NCBI GenBank assembly: GCA_002794785.1
Contig: NBBA01000001.1
Coordinates: 434,001-498,000 of the forward strand
Length of the DNA: 64,000 nucleotides
Source of the DNA: Coniferiporia sulphurascens
Lineage: Eukaryota; Basidiomycota; Agaricomycetes; Hymenochaetales; Hymenochaetaceae
Reading direction: 5' to 3'
Positions 19,634 through 31,526 of the stretch are shown in pieces. A program made the translations under genes and the position numbers. The notes under the pieces were generated by a model, which had not been told where the DNA came from, did not search any database, and saw nothing but the letters and a program-made list of their open reading frames with translations. The first letter of the stretch is position 1. Every line of letters starts with the position of its first letter.

Positions 19634-21296
19634 CTACGCAAATTGCATGTCGTTTACGCTCTGAACTCTGTAGCTCGTGCCTCCATTGACACCCCTTTCG
19701 GCGGCCTCATTTAGATGTACCAATAGGCGACAACCGATTATACAGGGGAACGCAGTGGATATTAGCAGACCCTGCAGGATATTAGCCGCCGCGTTTGGGG
19801 AGTTGTCCGGATTCACCCAGAAAACTGCGATTCGCGTTATTCCGCATATCATCACACTAATAGATGTCGTTTAATATCTCAAAACTGAAGAAAGAAAGAG
19901 AGAACTGACAGGACGAAATAGAGGGCTTGATCCTGAATGAGCACTTTAACGAGACTGACGCCATCAACTCCAGCTGATTCCCGCCACAAATTGGCGGCTT
20001 TGTAGAGGGCCAGAACCATCAAGATAAACTCGAAAATAAGTGCGGCCAACCTGTTATATTGTGAATACAAATTTGTCCTGTTTAGCAGATTTATGTACGA
20101 ACCAGTAGAGAGTCTGAAGTGTAGGAGACATATCAATATCATGGCCACAAAAGGCGAAACCTTCTGCGCCTCCCACAGATACTAATACATGGCCGAAGGT
20201 TTCTTTAGCTGAAATCTAGGAAACGATTCTTGCTTACTTTTCTCTAGGACAGGAATACTAAGCCAAATTCCAAGCATGAACATAGACACCACAGCAAAGA
20301 GAGTTTTGAGGCACAAGGCCAATGTTTTCGCTATCAGGTAATTAGATGTTGCAAGTCTGTGATAAAGTTGAGCCCCGTACCTCCGGACCATAATGCGAGA
20401 ACTCTCAATAGCAAAATGTCTGCAACGAGCGCAGCGGTAAATAAAACAAATACATTCCGAGAGATCTGCCGTACAGTCTATCAAGGCAAGAGTCATCCAG
20501 TCTGAACCCAGAATAGTCATTAGATTTCAAGTTACCTCCACCAAAACACGACGTCGTGCTCACCTCCTATATCCCCTGCCCACGTGGAAAAGTTGCCTGT
20601 AACCTTGTTAATACAAGACTACAATATCCGATCCGGTCCTCTTACATCTACATGCGCATAGAACGTTGCAGTATTTGAGACAATGGTACAAAATCAAGTT
20701 CACAATGTACTCACAGCTCTGTATTTATATGGTAGGAATAATCTGTGCTCATTTAGTGCTCAGGATGACTACCCCGTAAGAACGTAAAGAATTGAATGCT
20801 TACACAAAACGTGCGTCGATATTGCGAAAATCCCTATGTATCGGTTCTGAGATGGGTCATTCATTTTGCCACGCGCTGTTGGTATTATCGAGTGCGACGG
20901 ACATAACCAGTACTCACGAGAAAGTAGACTATGCTCGTAGTTTTGCGGGGCGAACTCTTTTTGACCACGAATTACATCAGCATAACAGATGGACCAAGTG
21001 TTGAAGTTAAAAAATCACCCAGAAATATTTAACCTAAATTATCGAAGAAAATGCAGTTAACATAAAAGTAAGCAGATAGCAGAAATCAGCATGCCTCTTT
21101 ATCAAATGTAGTGACTAGTAGATATACATAGTTAGCAGAGCTCTGGGTGGCTTGATCTGCTGCGGACTCAGCTAGTATCGTAACAAAGAGCAGTGGCAAC
21201 CGCAATTTCGACATATTGGAATTGTGCATAACTAGAGAGAACGAACGGAATTTCGCCAGGATCTATGGGCTCAACACCGGATCGAGTTAATAGCAT
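19634..21296 (-). CDS. DUF6533-type membrane protein (copy 4)
   Basis: Exon 1 starts at ATG 21296 (MLLTRSGVEPIDPGEIPFV, ending ALCYDT). Then follow a short exon TTFDKE with a GC donor (GAG then GCATGC), a segment near 20860-20820 with RYIGIFAI, GNFSTWAGDIGG near 20570, DWMTLALID then an intron and DILLLRVLALWSGG (about 20440-20390), IAKTLALCLKTLFAV (20340 down), SPTLQTLYWFV, the block FEFILMVLALYKAANLWRE and VLIQDQALYFVLS (20035-19890), and a last exon ending with VNDMQFA at the stop at 19634. Layout and lengths match copy 2. No stop was found within deduced exons. Same family and unknown function; expression is not shown by the sequence. Confidence 0.6.
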
Positions 21297-21399
21297 TGTA
21301 AATAATGTTGTTCGAGACGTGCAGAATGTAATGGATTTGAGTTGCCAAGTTCAGATGGGAGGTAGTCGTCTGTAGTTGTGCCGAAGTCGGGTTTATATG

Positions 21400-23250
21400 T
21401 GAAGGGAAGGACAGGAGGCTAAAGGTTCTCCATCGGTAGTAAGATGTACATGAATGCCTATGATCGGATTCTTGGTTTGGGGCCCGTAGTAGGAGGTGCG
21501 GATCAACCGCCGAAGGGGAAAGTTTAGTAGCCAGGAAATGTCTATTCTTGCAATCGAGGATACGGGTCATTCTATCGCTGTGTGTCAGATGTGATCAATT
21601 GGCCATCAGCGCGGGATCCATCTCATCCGAATCAAAATAGACAGGACATGTCGCATTGGACGTACCAATACATTACCGTTGTACCGTGAAAGATAGGATC
21701 TGCACAGGAAGAGCTACCGAATCCTAATGAGATCAATTGGGCTTCTCACGGAGGCTTCGATGATGAGAAACTCACGTTCTACTCGTTTCAGTACCTAAAT
21801 AAGTGATCGGTTATCATGATAGGGGTTGAAGGCTCCAACATTATATGCTAACTATGCCCGCTGACGAGGACATTGCGATCGCGCATGATAGAAGATATGT
21901 CATATCCGAGACCTAGTGAAACAAATAGTCTCGGGTGCCGAAGATCCGTACATTCCTAGAGTCAAAGTCTGAGCACAACACAATTATGATGAAATCTGTA
22001 TTTAGAACTGTACTGTATGTGTCGAGGAAGACAATAGGCCATGGCTAGCTTAGCTTGCGCTTATTCACTGCCTCGCTATTCCAAACCTAAAGCAAGAAAA
22101 TGCTCACGCGACATTATTGTTCAGCGTGCAACAGAGAAACACCGATAAGTGGAAGACAAGACATTAGTCTTATGCATCGGGACATAAATGCGACAGGCAG
22201 ACTTTGTTTGACTTTTGAAATCCATGCCCTTTGACAAGGATGAAAACAGTGACACAGGGGACCAGGAAAGGACCGGGACAACCCCCCGTATCGTTTTGGA
22301 GAAGGGAAGACAAGAAAGGCAAGTCAGTCTCTTAAAATGACGGCTTCGGGGTGGAAATCATATTCAGTGTTATTTGACGTAACAGCGCAGATGGGCGAAG
22401 CTCGTAGACATCAAGCCAAAACACCACTAGCGGCAACTCCAATTGTAGCGTTGATGGGACGCAACGCAACTTCACACTATACAGCGTCATCGCCTCACTA
22501 CCATCAATCTACACACGGATCCCCCCATCTGCCGCACTAGTCGTGTCCATCTTAACCCGTTGGGGAGCCACGACCCACGCGCCCTCGGAAAAACCGAACG
22601 CACCACACCCGATGGGGAATTCACAATCATTGTTTGTGATTGTGCCCAGGGCGGCAAGCTTCATGATGGAATTCGCAGATGTGAACGGGGGTAGGGTGTA
22701 TAGCTCGCCTGAGTTCTAGGCGATTCACTGGGGTACCCACCGAAGCAGTTAGAGCATGCGTCTTGCCAATCGCCAGAGTAGCCGAAGGCCCTAGAGCCTT
22801 CACCGCCAACTGGAAATGTCCGTCAGCGCTGGATGCAGAGCCACAGTAAAGGCGAGCACGTACACTGCCTTCGTTGAACTCGAAGTCATCTCAAAAATTG
22901 ACGGTGTGTCTAAAGATGCTCACGTTCACGTGGTTTGTCGACCTCAGCCTTGAATGTGGCGGGGACGTCGACATACATGTTAAACCCGCCCAGCGATATC
23001 CCAAGCGGCCTTCTCGCCTAAGTGACGATGTTGTGGCTCATGCCGCCTTGTGTCTTGAAATTTTCAGTGATCCATCTCCAGTGTCGTCCCAACCTATGCG
23101 CGGTGCGGTGGTACTAATGTCATCATCGCAGTTAGTACTAATGAACGAGGGTGGAAAGACGGGAAGAGGCCACAAGTCGGACCTTCAAAAATGCGGAGCC
23201 GAAAAACGGCAGAGGATGCCGAGACCGATCCGCGAAGCCACATTCAGGAC
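21400..23250. other. Intergenic between DUF6533 copies, no gene recognised
   Basis: The left end is the upstream flank of copy 4. The rest holds only short overlapping frames on both strands (for instance 22337-22540, 22874-23269) without recognisable motifs. The stretch 22550-23250 has a higher GC content than its surroundings and some protein-like reading on the minus strand (FNMYVDVPATFKAEVDK at about 23000-22950), so it may contain a rotted single-copy gene. I cannot identify it. Confidence 0.3.
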
Positions 23251-23261
23251 GGAGTTCGCGC

Positions 23262-23375
23262 GTACATAAACAAGCTAGGCAACGCTCATAAGTTAAAGAA
23301 ACGCAGGAATGAAAGCAAGGGCAGCCTGTTCGATCTTATTTCAGCTCGAGTCCTACGAGTAGCCAAAGGACCCCT
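23262..23375 (+). repeat. Direct repeat shared with 44070-44180
   Basis: About 110 bp (acaaacaagctaggcaacg, then aaagaaacgcaggaatga, gcctgttcgat, tctcagctcgaatccta and agtagccaa) is repeated at 44070-44180 at high similarity. Here it is joined directly to the truncated 3' side of DUF6533 copy 5. At 44 kb it lies between the flank of copy 7 and an ABC-transporter fragment. It may mark a recombination junction. Confidence 0.65.
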
Positions 23376-23384
23376 CTGCACCTC

Positions 23385-24512
23385 TTACAGATACTAATTC
23401 GCTGACAATAAGCTTCTAGGGCCTAGGCTGGAATTGGAGAGTTTCTTTTTGCTTACTTTTCTCCATTTTTATTGTAGTGATCACAATTCCTAGCGTGAAG
23501 ACAGATTCTGCAGCAAACAAAACTTTAAGGCACGCGGTCAAATTCTTGTCCGGCATATTTTTCTTGAATACGTCCACGGAGCTTCTATAGCAACTTTAAT
23601 GTAAATGAAAAATACCTCCGGACCATGACGCGAGGACCCTCATCAAGAGAATGTCTGTGAAAAGAGTATCGAGGAATTGTCAGAAGAGATAGAAGGATGT
23701 CGTCACAATCTGTAAGAATGATTGTCACCCAGTCTGAGTTCAGCATCGCCGTTAAGCCTCATTTTATAGAAATAAAATAAAATGGAGCGAGGTGCTCACC
23801 TCGCAAACTCCCAGCCCACGTGGAAAAGTTGCCTGTATTTTCATTAACGCGGCCTATGACGAGGAAAAAACTTCCTCTTACATCTAGAGGGTCATATTAT
23901 GAGATCGCGATACAGAGCGATACTGTGACGTACGTACAACGTTATATTCGCGTAGTACGAATAATCTAAGCTCGTTTTAAGAGTTTTACCGTGCAGTGTT
24001 GAGTTTCACATGGTAAGCTCGCCCGGAGCCAATATTGAAATAACCCCCAAGTACCGATTCTATGAAACGTGTATGATACTAGGTCAGTGGTCTGTGTCTC
24101 ATCTCAAAAGGCGATAGGTGTGATGGAAGCTCACAATAAAGTAGATTACGCTAGTAGTCCTGCGGTGAGAGCTCTATGTGAATCCGGGGTTGCAACACAG
24201 TCAGCGGTTGTACCAAGCAGTGCCGGAAGAAGAAATCACCCAGAAGTATTTAAACTGAGTCGTCAAGGAAGGTGTGGATAGTGAAGAAGCAAGCTGATTC
24301 CGGAAGTCTACGCGCCTCTTTTTCAAATGTAATGACTAAAGAAACAATCAAAGGGGTCTTCAGCAATTGCGTTTGCTATAGACTCAACTGGCATCGTAAC
24401 AAAGAGTAGCAGCGATTGCAACCTGGACGTATGCTCCTTGCACATTGCTGGAGATGGTGATCGGAATTTCACTAGGATCAATGGGCTCTACGCCAGACCG
24501 AGTTGATAGCAT
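23385..24512 (-). pseudogene. DUF6533 gene truncated at its 3' end (copy 5)
   Basis: Starts at ATG 24512 (MLSTRSGVEPIDPSEIPIT, ending LCYDAS) and follows the family exon order: ITFEKE with a GC donor (GAG then GCGCGT), DWVTIILTDC near 23730, RGMVRRYFSF-side exon, then MPDKNLTACLKVLFAAESVF at about 23560-23490. After the beginning of the next exon at about 23385 the similarity stops. The two C-terminal exons (the LxLALYKA helix and the WVDQ...CIIGCR tail) are missing; the 110-bp repeat sits there instead. The protein would lack two membrane segments, so I call it a pseudogene. Confidence 0.65.
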
Positions 24513-26480
24513 TTCGGGAAAATTCACGGTTGCAGCTGTACGGAGCGTACAGAATAGGGGCAGTCGAGCTCAGGCGGTCAGTGGTCGGAAGAGACTTGCG
24601 CCAGAGTAAAGTTCTTATGAGGGGCCTTGGAAAATACTGATTATTCACTTTTTTTTTTCGTTAAACAATGAGATGTCCGTAAGAAACCCTTCGCAGCTTT
24701 CATATATTTCCTGATCTCTGGAAGGATGCGGCGCCAGGTTTCCCACTTTTACCCCATGGCTGAACATCTATAGTAGTCACTGGAGGGGGACGCAGTAGCG
24801 GGGTGCATCCCTATCTTTGTTTAGGTTCCCTTGTATCTTTCTTTTTTAGTCGACTCTTACTTCCAAGCGAAAGTATCCTTCACGCGCGCCACGTTGAAAG
24901 CATATACTTACATTCATCACTTCTTCAGGTCTTGATCGGCCAAGTAACAAGAAGCCAGAAGTCAGAAGCCAGAAGCCACTGATCAGATTCAGATGGCAGG
25001 GGTCAGAAATTCGATTTCAGATTTCGGAGCCGGTATTACTACCAGCAAGAAGCCCTTGTTACCTCGGCCCATTGGGGCCGAATTTCGAGAAAGCACCAGC
25101 AGTGAACGTAGCTTCAGTAGCCATCAGTGTACAAGCCTGTTACTGCGTCACGGTGCACTATTCATCAGGAGCAGATGGAAGAATGTGGCGCAAGCTCGTC
25201 GATTGTGCGCCGCACAAGGCATACTACAATAACAACCCTCACTGCATAGCTCGTTTAGAACGAACAGTGAAGATTTCCGGGCGCTGATTACTCCTAACCA
25301 CACAGGCTTACACGCTGGGATTTTCGAAGTCGAGAGACCTCCGCACTGCGCTCCTCTGTACCGAATTTATCCACTGAATGCCGAACAAGGTAGTACGATC
25401 ATGATCAGTAGTGCCCAAGATCCAAAGTCTGAAACGCACGGAGCTGGAGGATTTATGACAGTGATATGGGAAATATATTTGTGCCAACAAGAGTAGCAGT
25501 GAGAATGTACCGTGAAACCCATACCTTGCCGATAAGACATTGAAGTCGAGGACTAAGCGTACGTGCTTCCGCTTACCGGGGATAACCCTCTCATGGCACT
25601 CGAATGCTTCTTCTGGGTGGCTCCGCACCCTCATCGACAGATCGAAGACCCTCGATCAAGGGGAACGTGAGAGGCGCAGAAGGAAATGAATAACACACCA
25701 ACATGCAACATCCTCCCTTTCTTGCACCTGCTGGCGTCTCTCCGAGTTACCTAACTCGAAGTTCAACCCTAAGTTCCGGAATGTCTCACCATTAATGTAC
25801 ATAGCCCGTCTTCACTTCGCAGCCATAAGAGCGCTCCTTTAACCCGAAAACACCGTCATAAAGTATAATGAGTACGTCCACCCAACGTCTCCACATGAAC
25901 TCCGAGTTTCTAAAATACTGTCTGAGTGCATGCTATATAGAGGAGATCTGTTTTGGGGACAAAACCCACAAGTGACATAAGTCGTGCTCACCGCGTGAAC
26001 ATGTCGCAACCGGCATTTCCCTGTTCACCTAGTCGCTAGTGCTATCCGTTCGAGCGTCAGGAAAACAAAGCGGATCAGAGAATATTACACAGACACACCG
26101 CCAAAGAATGTCCGGAACTGCACATCCTGCCTTAGTAGCTGATGGCTTCGAACCCGCCGCCGTCGACTTTAAATGTTTATTAGCACTCAGTGTGAAAATA
26201 CAATGAAGACAGGCATGCCAGTGTGTAAGCGCCAGGGAGCTTTCCGCCTTTGCCGGGCTCGAAACCATGACAAAATGCCTAAATACGACCTCATCCGCGG
26301 GCTAGTATCTATCGCAGCTTTGAGCACATTTGAGCCTATAAGCCAAAACCCGCTGAGCGGGGTGTCGCCAAAGTTCGCCAAGGTTCACAAAGCGGCGGGG
26401 CGGACGGCCTCCCAAGTGACCTGCTTAAGCGACGGCGTCACAGGTCATGCCGCCCCTGAAGTCCGAGCTAAGCGCGCCAT
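24513..26480. other. Duplicated upstream flank, then unassigned sequence
   Basis: Up to about 25060 the sequence is the upstream flank of copy 5, matching flanks at 11400-11800 and 34500-34950. From 25060 to 26480 there are open frames on both strands (25072-25287 +, 25308-25634 -, 26173-26547 +) without recognisable motifs. GC content is higher than in the flanks. I assign no gene. Confidence 0.35.
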
Positions 26481-26483
26481 CGC

Positions 26484-26905
26484 TACTAATCGTATGACCA
26501 CTCTTACAAATGTTTTGTATTTTGACTCTACAGCACTCAAAGTTTGACCAATTCAAGTTTGCTTTTACGATATGGCTATATTTATGTTTATCTATGTCTG
26601 TGATTTTTTTTTCGTTACGTACTTATAAGCAAAATCTCTCAGAACGATTGTGCCCTCACCTACAAACGTTTGTCACGGACTGTCACGGCCATTTTTACAC
26701 TCCGCCTGATAAGCGATTACGATGGTGTTGAGTTGCTTACCCGGAAACTGTAGTTGAAACCCAAAAACAGACAGTGCACCGGATGCATTGTCATCCTTTT
26801 GTCACCCTTTCAGATTGTATGCGCTTTTTCTATGCACCACAAAAACACTCTCACTCCGGAGCTGCTCAGCAGCCTACCTCAGCTTATCCTATATAATAAA
26901 AATGC
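26484..26905 (-). mobile_element. Fragment of the 294-974 TIR element family
   Basis: Reading on the minus strand, this matches about 545-970 of the TIR element at high similarity, from the TIR (cgtatgaccactcttac at 26491) inward. The match stops at about 26905, so the other TIR and the first 250 bp are missing. The relative orientation is opposite to the copy at 294-974. Confidence 0.7.
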
Positions 26906-27257
26906 TCAGTCCTTGATTCCATAAGAATGTTAATAATAATTTTACTAATCACATTTTCGCAATTGCTGAGGCAAAATCGCCTTTTAAAGTAATTTTGCCC
27001 TGTGATTTTCATTTTTGGCAGGTTCTACTGTGACACATCACTCCGGTTATCCGGGACCGGTCAACTCCCGGAAAACCCAGGGTAAATCCCCTCTGCCCTG
27101 CTCCCCTCTGAATGCGTGTCCATTCCTCCCCTCCTCCCACTGTCTCTGCTGGTTTGCCTGTCAATTTGCCCCTGCACCACCATGAGCACCTCAATTTTTG
27201 GGTATTCAACCTGTCTAAATCTAATTCTGTTCTCTCCAGTGCATATACTGTCTATTA

Positions 27258-27325
27258 TTGCTGTTGCTGCTGCTGTTTCTGCTGTTTCTGCTCCTGCTTC
27301 TGCTGTTTCTGCTGCTACTGTGGAA
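27258..27325 (+). repeat. CTG/TTTCTG microsatellite-like tract
   Basis: A run of gctgttgctgctgctg followed by repeats of tttctgctg and ctgctcctg. In one frame it reads as C and F runs, in another as A and V/S runs; neither looks like a gene. Element A2 is inserted next to its right end; the tract resumes after it as ctgctgtccttgcttctg. Confidence 0.6.
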
Positions 27326-27359
27326 CTACATCTGTGTTAGGAATTGATGAATAAGCTTA

Positions 27360-28054
27360 CTTACAAGCTTAGACAATGATACCAGCAACTACCAATACAG
27401 GAAGGGACTCCCATGGATACCATCCAGTGATCATTCAACATGGGGATGGAAGTAACTAGAAAACCAGGACTTCTTGGGAACATCAGGCCAATCATGATGC
27501 TCAAGTGACCACTAAAGACTCTTGATACATCAAGACTCTGCCACTGATGCCAGACCACATACAATCAATCATGGGAAGCATTTAACATGGTAATGACCAG
27601 ATGCTTTTATATGGCAGGGTACACAAACTGCCAGATAACTACAGATCACGCTGTAGACCCTATAGGCGATGGCACGGAGGTCAGGATAATGCATACAACA
27701 CAAATGTACATCTTTGATGTACAGGAGCTTTTGCACAACGTCCATGTCCAGATGATAGTGAACCTGCACATACATGACAAGGAATGTGACCTACAAGTGG
27801 TCTCAGGATCCTTCCCATACAGGATGTTGCAGGATAACACATTCATAGCTAATGCTCACCGATTATGCACAAAGGTAATCACCCTCTTTGAGAATCTATC
27901 AACAAAGGGATTGATGACTGCCGATCAACAGATCGGCAATGTTAATCTTTACATGATAACACTATGGTTATCAAATGGATCACCACTGGCAGCACCTCCA
28001 GGATACACAAGACGTATCACTAGGATAAACCACATTAATGAGCTGCTGGTGTAG
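27360..28054 (+). pseudogene. Family A protein, frameshifted copy in A2
   Basis: The A1 reading frame is matched here, but an added base near 27362 (cttacaagctt against cttacagctt) and stops further on close the N-terminal part. From 27587 the frame is open for 155 codons (FYMAGYTNCQITTDHAVDPI, later NLHIHDKECDLQVVSG and GNVNLYMITLWLSNG) and runs past the A1 stop as TRRITRINHINE, until the 28050 insertion. So A2 retains the C-terminal motif lost in A1 and lost the N-terminal part kept by A1. Confidence 0.6.
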
Positions 28055-28475
28055 AGTGCGGAATCGCCCTGAGAGCATATCCTGCACTCACAGATTTTAT
28101 TTATATTCAGCCACAATATTCTGATGCATTCCCCAGTGCATATAGTTGAGTTCTGTGAGTTCCCCAGTTCCCAGAACTCAGGATCAGCCAGATCACACCA
28201 TCAGACACAAGGTTGGCATGCCGGAAACATGACAGGAACACATTGGAATGTGTAGGACAGTAGTATATAGTTGTAAAATATCCCTCCAATAAGGGACGGT
28301 TTTTGTTTTCCCCCATTTTGTATCTATTTCGTCTCGAATCACACTTCTCTTGTGTTCCGGACCTTGTGTTACGTTCCCAGAACTCCGACACATCCCCTCA
28401 GACACACCCTGAGACCCCAGTGGTCAAACTCAACCTCGGGGTAGTCATGCATCGACACCCGCCCTGTGACATCTT
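28050..28475. mobile_element. Unclassified insertion inside A2
   Basis: About 425 bp absent from A1 lies between ctgctgg and caccag, both of which align with the single accaccgg of A1 (8569-8576), as if the target were duplicated and then diverged by transitions. The insert begins TGTAGAGTGC; its right end is not exact. It has an open frame on the minus strand (28391-28107) with no motif. A solo LTR of a third family is possible. Confidence 0.4.
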
Positions 28476-29289
28476 CACCAGATAATGTGATCGACAACAG
28501 GACACCGACTGGAAGGTACCCGCCTATGGACCTTTAGCCGATATCACATTATGCAATTAAGCCACACTCGGCAGGAACCGAAGCACTTCTCAAGCCAGCC
28601 ACAAACCTTAACCAACAAGTGTCCAACATGACAGGATAACATGGAGGAACCAGTACAGGAGGCCAACAAGACAAGTTAACAACTTACCTCATCCAAGCTG
28701 TTAGGCAGCATATCAACATCAAGCCACTGGCACATAAGTCTACAGGGTAGCGTGCTGTAATGGTGGGGTGGTGCACACACAGCCTAAGCGTCATGGTAGA
28801 GTCATTATGACAGCATATGACTTCACTATGAGCTCAGTGGAGCCTAGTGGAGCATAGCGGAGCACATGGAGTGCAGTGAAGCTCAGTGGAGCACCAATGG
28901 CCAATTGTAGATAGTTATTTCTCATATGATCACCTTATGGTGTCATTTGCACTGGTATGCAGCTCCAAGTCAGTGGGGCCTATGACGATGCTGTGAGGCA
29001 TCATAGCTCCAACTGCAGAGCATAGTGGAGCATCCGCTGTGGAGTGCATTCAAGCGGAGCTTCTTCTACATGTATTTAAGACAGGCCTAGGCCAGCCTAG
29101 AGCCCCAGCCTAATTCACCTTCTCAATTCTCTCAGACTTCTCCTGAGCAAAGTACCAACATCTACTGACTTATTCTTGACTCAATCACATGCCTCATCTC
29201 TATCTCAACTACTTGTTCCATCAGCTAACCACGGTTACCCTTGGTCCTAACAATCTGCTGTCCTTGCTTCTGGTTCTGTAATGTGAGTG

Positions 29290-29640
29290 CCCACTTTATC
29301 ATTTTTCCCCCAATTTTTTTGGTGTTTTTTTTTCACAAATTTTTGAGTCTTTTTTTCACAATTTTTGCATTTTTTCACAATTTTTTTGCATTTTTTCACT
29401 ATTCTTTGTGTTTCTCTGCATTTCTCCACATTCTTTGACAACCCTTCATGTATCTCCACACCTTTCCAAAATATTGCAGTTTTTTTTTTCATTTTTTTGA
29501 CAAGTCTTCGTGTTTTTTGACAAATTCTTCATATTTCTTCACATTTCCTTGCACCTTTTTTGACAATTCTTTATGTTTCTTCACATTTCTTCACATTTCT
29601 TCACATTTCTTCACATTTCTCATTGCCCTTTGTAACTATT
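29290..29640 (+). repeat. T-rich low-complexity tract with a 10-bp tandem repeat
   Basis: Dominated by TTTTTTCACAATTTTTGCA-like units, ending in four exact copies of tcacatttct (29581-29620). Frames through it give F-rich peptides without coding character. It sits between element A2 and the divergent relative A3. Confidence 0.75.
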
Positions 29641-29666
29641 GTTATTGTACTCACATCATACATAGG

Positions 29667-30920
29667 AGTGCACCCTCTGGGACTCCCCCAACCTCTCCAC
29701 AGTATCATTGGATGGCACAGCAACAGGATGAGTGCTTATCTTGGGTCCTGCAAAGTCCAGATGAAGATAGACAGAGGCTTCCCATGTATTAGTAAATTGA
29801 TGAAAATTGTGATTGCCAGATCGACAGATTAGCAAGATTGACATGGCAAGACCCATAACTCTAATCAATACCAGAAACCTATGCCAATGCTGTAAAGATG
29901 CAGATCAAGTAGCATGGAAAGCATTTAACATTGCATGCACAACAGTAGGACAAAATGCAGGATACGACAACTGTCAAATTACATTTGATCATACTACAAG
30001 GGAACAACAAGTGGCAGAAAGGCTAGAAGTAATAATTGAACATAGAGCAACTATGTTCTCATACCAATTGAATAGATATGTAATCAGTGCTTACACAAGA
30101 ACCTGTTAAGCCTACTGATTAGGTAAGGCTTAATAAGCAATCAATGAGGATCAACCAAGTAAAATGAGGTAGAGATGAGGCGGTAATTGAGCAAGGGTTT
30201 CCCCAAGGACTAGTAGACTGGTGGACTGGTGACTGGTGACTTAATATCCCACAGAGGAGATAGTGAACGAGTAGGCTCTATTGAACAAAGAGCACAAGCT
30301 TAAGGCTTAGTGCTCTGAAAGTGAGTCCTCATATACATGCATAGAACACTATGGAACAAGGTGGAAGGCTGACTGAGCGAAGACAAGGATCAGTCAGCAT
30401 GGAAAGGGATGGAAGCTAATAGAAGAGTCTGACTGATCATGGGGCTAGGATCAGTCAGCATACAAAGTGGATTAGTCAGTAAAGATGACTAATGCTGATA
30501 AAGGTGATGAGTAAGGGAAATTTGTAACAGAACCAAGATTTATAATCAGCCACATAATGAATTATGTTATCAAAGGGCAGTTATTACATCAACAGATTAT
30601 GCAGAAGCAGCACACCAAATAGTTCATACTATCAATAAACAATTACAAGAACAACTATTTGCATACAAAGCCAACTTCATAGCCAAAGGACACACAACAG
30701 TAGATCGAAAGGAACCAAACCAAAGACAGGAGTTAGTACCAATAGATAAAGAGATTATAATATGATGGTTCAATGATGAACCTTCATATAGAGTCACACC
30801 AGGGTATAGCAGGATAACAAATATAAATGCTATAGGGCCTGAGGAGCTCTTTATGCCAGTAGACAATAGGACACCAGAACAAACCCCTTTCAATGAAATA
30901 ATAGAAATGACTCAATCTTA
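29667..30920 (+). pseudogene. Family A protein, divergent copy, split by an LTR-like insertion
   Basis: Reads GLPQPLHSIIGWHSNRM in one frame, then shifts to RPITLINTRNLCQCCKDADQ and GYDNCQITFDHT (29840-30000), continuing to AYTRT at the insertion point. Past the insertion the same frame resumes at KIYNQPHNELCYQRAVIT, ADYAEAAHQIVH-like text, a TGA at about 30763, then PGYSRITNINAIG and VDNRTPEQT. Each of these has a counterpart in A1 (GLPQRHPAII, LCHRC, YTNCQVTTDH, AHRL, PPGY, RIARINHINE, DRTPTE). Broken by one frameshift, one stop and the insertion. Confidence 0.55.
30104..30529. mobile_element. Family B LTR-like insertion B1, 426 bp
   Basis: Begins TGTTAAGC and ends TTGTAACA, flanked by the perfect 5-bp direct repeat gaacc (30099-30103 and 30530-30534). 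It interrupts the protein frame of A3, and leaving it out joins the frame correctly. Internally it shares gaacaaagagcacaagctta with B2. No coding capacity. Best read as a solo LTR or a small non-autonomous LTR element. Confidence 0.8.
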
Positions 30921-31380
30921 GTCTATGGTAATAAGTAACAAGCCACAACAAGATAAGATTAAGAAGGCTAGCATAATCGCTGAGCCACACAAGTATATCT
31001 AAGTGTTTGGCTAAGAATAGCCAATGGAAGCATGGCAATCAATTGAAGATGCAATTGATGGAATCCAAGTATAGCACATCACACAGAAGAACTGATTAGG
31101 AAATAAGGAGAAGCATCATAAGTATAGTAGTATCTGAGAATGGTTAACTTAGGTATTGTACTGTATGACTCAATGGAAACTCAGGGAAGGTTCTAGCATA
31201 AGATAAAGATAGCATGGTAGGCTGTAGAATGTACTGGAATATGTAACTGACTCATAGGAAACTAAGAATAAGTAAATAGCATGTACAGGATTGTACTGGA
31301 ACATTCCTATGACTTATAAATCAAGAGTAGTATGTTGTAGTATCTACTGGAACATAGTAAATAGACTACAACATGTAGGG

Positions 31381-31388
31381 TATAAAAG
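31381..31388 (+). promoter_or_regulatory. TATA box of A3
   Basis: tataaaag after acatgtaggg, about 40 bp before agtttaattcatc. It aligns with the TATA boxes of A1 and A2 relative to the same downstream block. Confidence 0.5.
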
Positions 31389-31526
31389 CCCAATGTAAAA
31401 TTGTGGTAAAAAGCAGTTTAATTCATCTCTTGTCTCTTACCACCATCATCAGCTCTAACACTCTAGCAAGTGAAGGGTATCAAGCCTGCCCTAAACTAAC
31501 TAGTATCATTGTGTGAATCTGTTATC

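Larger units (their letters stand above)
27335..29252 (+). mobile_element. Family A element (A2), 1918 bp, with 5-bp target duplication
   Basis: Same termini as A1 (TGTTAGGA ... TCCTAACA) and a perfect 5-bp direct repeat atctg at 27330-27334 and 29253-29257. Sequence similarity to A1 extends over the whole length except for an extra segment of about 425 bp (28050-28475). It keeps the ORF region, the GTGGAGC array (about 28830-29070), the TATA-like tatttaag (29073-29080) and the downstream leader. Differences from A1 are mostly transitions. A 5-bp duplication with TG...CA ends is the hallmark of LTR-retrotransposon integration, so this supports the solo-LTR reading. Confidence 0.75.

Noticed and set aside
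27112..27354. C-rich frame reading CCCCCCFCCFC
   Set aside because: Produced by the CTG microsatellite; no metallothionein-like spacing or conserved context.
29241..29800. F-rich and K-rich open frames on both strands
   Set aside because: They result from the T-rich low-complexity tract, not from coding sequence.
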